DNA of 64,000 nucleotides from Dryas octopetala (taxonomy: Eukaryota; Streptophyta; Magnoliopsida; Rosales; Rosaceae). Below the pieces are notes generated by a model, which did no database searches, was not told the origin of the DNA, and saw nothing but the letters and a program-made list of their open reading frames with translations. Shown piece after piece: positions 56,821 to 64,000 of the stretch. Numbering within the stretch: position 1 is the stretch's first letter; each line of letters begins with the position of its first letter. The stretch covers positions 13,557,409 to 13,621,408 of the forward strand of contig OY992839.1 of the NCBI GenBank assembly GCA_963921425.1. The letters are read 5' to 3'. The position numbers and the translations under genes were made by a program.

Positions 56821-56946
56821 GTGAAAAACGAGACTCATGCTTTATGGACTTGGCACAGAAATCAGGACTTGTACAGATTAGCTGGAGATCAAATTTACAT
56901 TGTAAGGCAGCCTGATAAGTGTCCAGTTAGAGCCAAAGGTACATAA
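56821..56946 (+). pseudogene. Purple acid phosphatase, captured last exon
   Basis: After acceptor 'cttgcag' it encodes VKNETHALWTWHRNQDLY, then AGDQIYIVRQPDKCPV and a TAA at 56944-56946. This is the C-terminus of the same phosphatase type, only 545 bp after exon 2. The exons for the metallophosphatase core, with its metal ligands, are missing. The captured gene therefore has its two ends but no active site. Confidence 0.87.
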
Positions 56947-58349
56947 ATAATGGTGAGCAAAAAAGGACATTATTGGGTAAACAGTACCAGCTTGACCACA
57001 ATAGTGAACTCTTAACAATATTATACCCAACAGATGTGGATTGATTCATCTACACATTTTTTGTCTGTGTCTAGAATTTTTCAACAAATTGCTTCATCTA
57101 CACATCTCCAGTTGTGAGCCCTATAGTCTTTTTACTTGTTGATGTCAGGAGTGAATTATCTTCACATGACTGTGAGCATGCATGATACATCATTCTGTAA
57201 TGTTGGAGAACTATTCTAATGAAACTGCCACATTTTAAACTTGTTCTCCATTTGTATGTGGTCTAAATACCAGTTTCATATCAAAGTCAGGCCCAAGAAA
57301 AAATAAACTAAGTAAACATATACAAGAGTAAAAAAAAACAAAGTAAACATATACAAGAGTCGACCAATACGTTCAAATGGTATAGTACTGTACATTATAA
57401 TATTTAATTTTGGCAAGGATTGGAAGATAATTCACGTATACTGTATACATGCCATTTATTTTAGATAATTTTCAAGCATGCATTTAGAAAATATTTCTTC
57501 GTTTTTGGCTACATTGGAAGGGATGAAACTCTTAACTTATCCTTATCTTAACACCTTCTCCCCCAGTCCACCTTCCCTCACAATTAGCTTATGTTAATCC
57601 CAAGACTTATAAATATTCTTCTCCTTCCTACCAGAATATTATCTTCTCAACTGTGCCTAACTTCTTTTATTTTCTTTTTATGGACGGCCTAATTTTCATA
57701 TCCCTATGCCGCGCGTTGATGAAATTTTTCTTCTATGTTTTATTGTAGCATAGTGTTGAATTAAAAACAAAAGATTGATGCATTTCATGCATCTTCTATT
57801 AATTGGTCCTGCCTCTATTTTTTTAGATATGGCAGAAAAAAAGCTAGGATGCATAGTCTTATAATGTAGTTTCAGTTAAAGGGTTTGAGTTGATTGCTTG
57901 AAGAACGAACTTGTCTTATAGCATGCTTGACATTTTCTTAAAATGTATATGGGATTCCTATTTGTGTTTCAGCTAGTGACTAGTTACTATTTGCTGAACA
58001 TCTTGTACAGCTGTTTTACTACTTGAAGAATAAGCCAGTTGTATTTCTCATAATGAATTATCAGATCACATGGAAACTGTTTGAAATGAAATAAAGGTGT
58101 AACCTGGAACTTACCTCAGAAGCAAATTATTTATATCCCAGAAAGGTTTTCTTGCTGTACTAGCTTTACTTTCTAAACTATCCTTTGTTTTTGAGTATCT
58201 AAAACCTCCCTCTTCAACCTCCACTACTTATTCGATCTCTTTCTTCTAAAATTGTTTTAATGAGTAAATTTTCCCTCTTCCCTGTGTGTTTGGGAATAAA
58301 ATTAAACAAAAGACCTATATGTAATCTCTTCTTTTTTGCTTTGTTATAG

Positions 58350-58406
58350 GTGAAAGGATTATGCGAGAAGGCAAAGGAAATCTTAATGGAAGAAAGCAAT
58401 GCCCAG
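58350..58406 (+). pseudogene. PP2A catalytic subunit, captured exon
   Basis: 19 codons between an AG acceptor and a GT donor: VKGLCEKAKEILMEESNAQ. This matches the N-terminal helix region of protein phosphatase 2A catalytic subunits. It precedes the next matching exon at 58605. Confidence 0.8.
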
Positions 58407-58604
58407 GTGCATGACAACTTTATTTGTAGGAAGTCTTAATTTTCTTTTTGTAATATATCATTTGCTATATAATTTCATATGTAAGGTTAACCACTGTCCA
58501 ACTATCATTGTATTGTCTCTCTTTTGCAATGCACTTTAAAAGCCACATCTCGCAAACTTGTAGTGGGAGGCATTAATTTTATTTTACTTGTTCATGTACT
58601 ACAG

Positions 58605-58688
58605 CCTGTGAGAAGCCCAATGACAATTTGTGGCGATATTCATGGGCAGTTTCATGACCTTGTAGAGCTTTTTTGAATTGGAGGGAAG
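58605..58688 (+). pseudogene. PP2A catalytic subunit, captured exon with nonsense codon
   Basis: 28 codons between AG and GT: '[18 protein letters not shown]', then LVELF, a TGA at 58674-58676, then IGGK. GDIHGQ is the first metal-binding motif of PPP-family phosphatases. The stop replaces the Arg of ELFRIGGK, explained by a single CGA-to-TGA change. No further PP2A exons follow within the element. Confidence 0.87.
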
Positions 58689-59880
58689 GTATCAGTTCTG
58701 ACTATGACCTTTTTGTATTCAACTCTTATGTTTCAGCTAAGGGAATCTCTGGTCCCTCAAATGTTTGGCCCTTAACTGATTAGCAAATGTTTGGCTGCTA
58801 GTTCATCAATTTTATATCATGTAAATTGCTTTTACATGTTTGATTTGTTCAATATAATTTGAATAATCATTTCTTAATCAGTTGTGTTGTAATTTTTTTC
58901 CCAAATACATCTCTTGGCCATACTTTGACTTCTTCAATTTGCTTGGTATTCAGTGTTGACATCAGTTCATCAGATCTTCGTGGAGGAAATAAGCCTACTC
59001 TTACTCTGCAGTCAGCAAGTCATACTGAACATGTCAATAGGTCATGTTGTCCAAATTCTTCTGTAACTTTTTCTCTTATCTTCTCTTCTTTTCTTTTCTT
59101 TGGTTCAGGGGTTTCCCCTGCTCCTTTTTTTTTATTGATTCATTCAATTACTAAAAAAAAAAAGATTAATTAAACAAAAATGTTGAATTTTTTATTGGTG
59201 TATTCTCTTATGTTAATCCCTTTGTTACTCCATGGTTAATTTCAGTGGGAAAGGAGAAAGACAACACCTACTCACATGACCAGATTGATGAAGTACGCAC
59301 TGAATGGGCGGGCTTTTTGGTGCGCTATATGTAGATCCAATACGTACTCCTCACTTCCCTAAGTCCGCTGGCTGGGTTTAACAAGCATTTTTTGGTAAAT
59401 ATTTTGTATAGTTAACTGGCTAGGCTGTGTAGACATGCAATATTATGATGGGAGCAGTTCATTGACTAGCTAATCTTGCAAAGTCAGATATTTTGGTATG
59501 TATATGGCTGACTTTACACGATTACTTAGGTTAGACTATGCCATCCCTAGCTTTATAATTTTTGTAATCAACAAGTACTTTTTGTAGTTATCAAGTTACT
59601 TATAATTTTTTGGGCTGTACATTAATTGGCAAGGAATGTGTGAATGGGTTTGTTATCATGATCGACTTTGTAAACTCCAATTCCAATTTAATGAATTCAT
59701 GGATCTTTTTGAGTTACCAATATTTGTGGATTACTTTGGATGCAACAAGCAGGGATTTAGTGGGATTTAATTCCAATTGGATATGCAAGCAGGGAATTAA
59801 TGGGGATTCAATTGGATGTAAGCAAGGATATTAAAATGTGAATCAAACAAACAACAGTTTTAAATTTAAAAAAATTATGT
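58689..59880 (+). other. Right interior of the CACTA element, unidentified
   Basis: May contain further captured sequence. A short stretch at about 59247-59335 looks exon-like, following 'atttcag', but I cannot assign it. The remainder is T-rich and non-coding. Confidence 0.35.
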
Positions 59881-60515
59881 TAATTAATAATAGACAACGG
59901 TTTTAGTTAAATAACCATTGTATAAAACACCTACTAACAACAGTTAAAACGATTAACCAAAAAATTGATGTGTATCATCTATCTATACAACATTTTTGAA
60001 AAAAAATTACTTGTCAAACACATAACTTAACATCATATATAGTTAAAAAAAGTTGTGGAAAACATGATTACCCAACGGTTTTAAGATATAAAATGATATG
60101 TATAAGTAATTAAAATAACATGTTTTAGTAAAAACTGTTGTTGAGTTTCTTATGTACAAACATCATGCCGGTTTTATACTTAATTATGCAACGGTGTTTC
60201 TTAAAACGGATGTTTAATAATACTTCGGACAACATTTATATCATATAAGTATTGTCTAATCATTACTAATACAATTGTTTTGTATCTGTAAACGTTGTGT
60301 ATTGGGTTTCAACACAACTGTTTAAGATGAATATTGGGCATTTTGGTAGATACTAGACAACAGTTTTAAATTATAAATGTTGTATTAATCTATTTAGACA
60401 ACGGGTTTTTACCGTTGTCTAAATATACTATAGTCGTCACTCGCCTAGACGACGGAATTTTGGGTAAATAGACAACGGTTTTTCACCGTTGTCTATTAAC
60501 TTCATTGTTGTAGTG
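59880..60515. repeat. Right subterminal repeats of the CACTA element
   Basis: About a dozen copies of 'agacaacggtttt', 'accgttgtct' and relatives in both orientations, ending at the terminal 'ttgttgtagtg'. Confidence 0.85.
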
Positions 60516-60518
60516 AAT

Positions 60519-60971
60519 ATTAATGGAGTTTTTCATAAATTACAATATTCTTAGTGCAGGGGGTTGTACATGAGTTCCAATGAAATGTCTTAGTGAAGGG
60601 GGTTGTGCGTGAATCCATTAAAAACACATGGATTAGCTGATTTTGGGGTTGTGTGGCAAGAATACATGCTGAACCATTGTTGGTTCGACTGCCGAAGGTG
60701 TGAAAGGCCCATTATTGAGGTCAGTTGTGAACTCATATTTTTGTGGTTTCATGGGTTGCTTAGCTTCAAGCATTGAAATCTTTGTGGTTCTATATTTTTA
60801 TTTGGGGTTTAGCACTTTAGTGTATTTTGAGATTCATTAAGGTAGTAAATTAATGTTTTGATTATCGTGGTTGGTGTTAGTGATTATTGATTAGAGTTTG
60901 CTGCATTCATGATTTTGCAATTTGAGTTATCATGTTCCAAGAGTCAATCATGAGAATTCTGAATAAATTGA
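60519..60971. other. Sequence between CACTA elements
   Basis: Contains a short direct repeat around 'cttagtg(c/a)agggggttgt' (60551 and 60590). No gene seen. Confidence 0.4.
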
Positions 60972-61200
60972 CACTACAACATAAACTGACTTTCATAACA
61001 CTTAAAAAACGCTATTAAAAGCATATAATAGCGTTACTGGAAACGTTATTTCAGCCAACGCTATAAAAAACCAAGCTATATGATAGCATTTTTAACACAC
61101 TATAACACCATTTCATTTATAGCGTTTTTGGAATGCTATTATATTATTTCATTTGATAGCATTTTTGGAATGCTATTGTAAACTTTACTAGCATTTAAAG
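60972..61200 (+). mobile_element. CACTA-type 5' end with its own subterminal repeat
   Basis: 'cactacaacataaactgact' at 60972 is followed by at least eight copies of an 'aacgctat' or 'atagcgttt' motif in both orientations (61005-61165). The repeat differs from that of 53227-60515, so this is a different family. The right end is not seen and may lie beyond the window. Confidence 0.7.
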
Positions 61201-62537
61201 TTTGTCATTGTTGTTCTATATAACTTTTGTAAAGTGCTCTAATTTCTACATGGAATTCAGTGGTAATATCTTTTAGTTGCTATCAAGAGTAATCAGGTGT
61301 GAATTAAAGAAACGAAACAATCAGGATAACATATGTCATTCAATGACCATTAACAAAAATATTGAGTATACACAAAATACCAAGCTTAATCAAGACTTCA
61401 TAAGTACAGTAGCCAGTTTTTCATTTTTCCTTGCAATTAAAATAGTAATGCATTGGCTCTATATTAACAAAAAGTAGCCACCATGACATGATTAATCTAT
61501 TAATTCTCCTCAAAAGCAAGCATCCGATAGTCAAGTGTCTCCCCACTGAAAAAAAAAAAAAAAAAAAAAAAAGGCCAATCAATTCAATGTATAAGAAACT
61601 GAAATTGATTATGGTAAACAGAAAATCAACATTTCAAGCAACATATAATTTTTTCACTTATAAAATTTGGCAAAGAATTTCATAAACAATATTCACCAAC
61701 TAAGAAGAATATATGCAAACCATGTTAGAAAGAAACTTGAATGATTATGAAATAATCACAATATATATAACCATGATTGTGTGAAAAATAAGTGGTAAAG
61801 AACTATAAATAAATGCAACTAACTAGTTCTGGAACAATCTCTATCTAAATAGTTGGGCCATTAAGCACATCCAAGTCCAGTGAATGCAAGCCAAACTAGT
61901 TCAACGAGTATGCTGCAAATAAATAGTATTAAATTGGTTTTCAAATAAAAACTAGATCAACTATGGCATTCTTGAACTCATTACTCATGGCTGCACAAAA
62001 TACTCTATTTTGTCTATTCTAGGGGTGTTATTTAATTAAGTTGAAAATGACACTTCATAATTAAGTTAAGAATGACTAGAAAAGTCTGTTTTTGTAATTT
62101 TAAGAGGCTCGGTCACAGAAGTTTACCATGATTTGCTGAAAACCAAGAACAAGTTGCTATGTTGCAGATTCCAAAGTGTAGTTTATATCCGGCCAAAGTG
62201 GACCAGGACCTATTTTCGAGAGCTTAAATCCATGTCCCTCTCATAATTCTAAGATTACTCAAATAATAGAAAGGGTTGACTGAAGGAAACTTTATTTAGG
62301 GATTCACATAATATAAATATAGGGGGAAAATTTGAAACTTGTTCTGCAAGCACATAATATAAATATAGGGGAAAACCAGCCAGTCGGTCTACAAACAAAC
62401 AATTAATGTCATAACTTATTCTCAAATTATAATCCCAAGCACATGTTTTAAAGTATAATTAGACTGGCTCAGTTCATAGTTTGAAGGTCAATATTTCTAT
62501 ACATACATATACATATGCATGTAATATATTGGCTTAC
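61201..62537. other. AT-rich sequence, nothing identified
   Basis: Includes an A run at 61551-61572. Could be interior of the element starting at 60972. No coding similarity recognised on either strand. Confidence 0.4.
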
Positions 62538-63440
62538 TTGTATTAACGCAGAACCTTTGAGGTTCTTAATTAAGTCTTCCATAATATAGGAGATGCTCCC
62601 TTCCAGTCAGGGTTTTTCCATAGTAGGCTACAAAATGTCCAAGAACAAGAAATTGATTAGATTGTAAGTACTTAAGAAACAACCAAAAAAGGAAATTTTG
62701 CCTACTTGACACACAAGGCAAAAAATTCTATCTTACTCATGCTGTGAACAAACACCCTTGCTGGTATATATTTCATCTGAGTCTGAATGTCCAGACCTTG
62801 AACATACACAGTGCCAGAGGTTGGCTCTGAGACCAATCATTTGTGGAAAGATATATATTATGTACACATATATATACATATAAACTTCTAAATTACAAAA
62901 CAAGCAGTAAAGGTGATTTTTTGACATGCTTGAATATAGGACAACATCCAAAGGGGAAAACCAAATCCACAAAATTAACCGAGCAAACAGAGCTCTACCA
63001 GAGAAGATTGGAGATGTCAACAGTTATGGCTCGTGAGCCAATAAAAGTTCACGACTGAGTACAATAATAGGAGTAAATAGAATTTATTTCTCCATTGAAC
63101 ATTAAAAAGTCCTTAATATATTTGAGAAAGTATATGATCAAAAAGAAAGTTCTTTTTGTACAGTTTTTTCTCCACGTATTCTTTCAAATAGCTAGTTATG
63201 AAGTCTTAATGAATATTAATGACCCCACCAGCAAATGAAAAACCAATTGGAAGGGAATTTTCAAGTATTGTAAGTTGTGTAAGTTGCAAAGGGTATACTC
63301 ACCATATTAATAAAAGAGGTCTTCCCCGCACTATTAGGGCCAAGCATACCAAAGAACTTCCCTCGAGACAAAGCAAGAGACAACTCTATCATTGCAAATT
63401 TCTCAGGCTTTCCATTTTTTCCAGGATACACCTTTTTGTA
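62538..63440 (-). pseudogene. ABC transporter A family (ABCA) gene, broken three-exon segment
   Basis: Minus-strand exons in the right order: 63303-63440 (YKKVYPGKNGKPEKFAM, then LGPNSAGKTSFINM), 62737-62840 (MIGL, then shifted frame with DEIYTSKGVCSQH) and 62538-62627 (LLW, then TLTGREHLLYYGRL and LKNLKGSALIQ). These match consecutive exons of the plant ABCA nucleotide-binding domain from before Walker A onward. Lesions: Walker A reads GPNSAGKT for GPNGAGKT; the acceptor before exon two reads AA instead of AG; exon two has a frameshift after MIGL and another near 62770; exon three has a 4 bp insertion after GRL. The rest of the gene is absent. It may be cargo of the element starting at 60972. 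Confidence 0.82.
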
Positions 63441-63623
63441 AAATTCTCACCCTGTATAATAAAAAATAAAAAAAAGAAGGCAAAGAATGTCACACAAAGA
63501 CAATGCTAATAGATACTGACGGATTACTAAGAAAAGACATTTTACATAGAATATCACTAGACATTTATCCTAGCTTGCTTTTCACTTGAAGCTCAAAAGC
63601 ACCAAAACCTTTTTGAATGCTAT

Positions 63624-63900
63624 CACTACAAGAATATTGTCAATAGATATCACTCATTTTATATCAGATTTGAATGTGACTGATATTATAAAAATTATAA
63701 TATCAGATAATTTTTTAACTGATTTCTAAACTTTATTAGATATCACATGGTTTTTTTTCAACTGATATATAATATTGTCATTTTTCTAAGAACTTATAAA
63801 GACATCAGTATAAATTGTTAACTGATATCTTAAAACAACACTTATAATTTTTTATCCTAACACTGATATGTAATGTGTTTTTTCTGACTTAAATTTTTTT
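63624..63900 (+). mobile_element. CACTA-type 5' end with 'tgatatc' subterminal repeats
   Basis: 'cactacaagaatattgtcaa' at 63624 starts with the canonical CACTACAAGAA. Many 'actgatat' or 'atatcag' motifs in both orientations follow to about 63870. After 63900 the sequence becomes CT-richer, like a captured leader. The element continues past the window end. Confidence 0.72.
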
Positions 63901-64000
63901 GTCCTACTCCCAAGTCCCAACACTTAGACATATACAGATATACTAAAAATTAAAAACCTAGGTCGATCTATCTCTCAGCTCACTTCGATCTCTGTCTCTC

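Larger units (their letters stand above)
53227..60515 (+). mobile_element. Non-autonomous CACTA transposon carrying several host gene fragments (Pack-CACTA)
   Basis: 7,289 bp. The left end 'cactactacaataatataaa' and the reverse complement of the right end, 'cactacaacaatgaagttaa', are imperfect inverted repeats of about 28 bp. A 3 bp duplication AAT flanks it (53224-53226 and 60516-60518), as expected for En/Spm-CACTA. Subterminal zones (53250-53400 and about 59880-60500) hold many short copies of 'gacaacggtt' or 'accgttgtc' in both orientations. No transposase frame was found. Between them lie plus-strand fragments of a Rab GTPase, a purple acid phosphatase and a PP2A catalytic subunit, with donor and acceptor sites partly preserved. 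Confidence 0.9.

Noticed and set aside
59247-59335. Possible fourth captured gene exon in the CACTA element
   Set aside because: It is exon-like after 'atttcag', but no peptide frame matched a family I recognise, so it was not annotated as a gene.
53227-60515. Helitron as an explanation for the captured gene fragments
   Set aside because: The paired CACTA ends and the 3 bp AAT duplication fit a CACTA element. I saw no need for a TC start or a CTRR end with a hairpin inserted between A and T.

Overview
The window looks like nuclear DNA from a flowering plant, most likely a eudicot. It is AT-rich with long intergenic stretches. Its genes have GT-AG introns and belong to plant families (PCC13-62 desiccation protein, G-type lectin receptor kinase, GDSL esterase). 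It is dense in plant DNA transposons and LTR elements. I cannot fix the species from sequence alone. Only three loci look intact: a desiccation-related ferritin-like gene (26794-27921, minus), a single-exon lectin receptor kinase (38412-40934, minus) and a five-exon GDSL esterase/lipase (46206-50818, minus).

Layout. Positions 1-16050 hold no intact gene. They carry palindromic MITE-like elements, several with 9-10 bp target duplications typical of Mutator-like elements. They also hold a 0.9 kb palindrome, a tandem repeat, a 341 bp TRIM beside an LRAT-domain exon fragment, and two larger TIR-bounded units with GC-rich, gene-like interiors. Positions 16055-40336 are a tandem segmental duplication. 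Unit 1 (16055-23221) carries a frameshifted desiccation gene and a receptor-kinase fragment that lost its kinase domain. Unit 2 (23222-40336) carries the intact versions. A complete Reina-like Ty3/Gypsy chromovirus (32076-37656) sits in unit 2 with target duplication CTATG, and unit 1 keeps the empty site, so the insertion came after the duplication. Positions 41000-52700 hold the GDSL gene, with a Mutator-like MITE in its last intron, plus related retroelement fragments on both sides.

Positions 53227-60515 form the most striking feature: a 7.3 kb non-autonomous CACTA transposon with matching termini, a 3 bp AAT duplication and subterminal repeats. It carries same-strand fragments of at least three unrelated host genes: a Rab GTPase 5' exon, three purple acid phosphatase exons lacking the catalytic core, and two PP2A catalytic-subunit exons with a nonsense codon. 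It is best read as a Pack-CACTA. Two more CACTA-type ends (60972, 63624) flank a broken ABCA transporter gene (62538-63440, minus).

The genes do not form a pathway. The window mainly records duplication followed by decay, and gene-fragment capture by transposons. Exon positions and similarity calls are hand readings; no database search was run.
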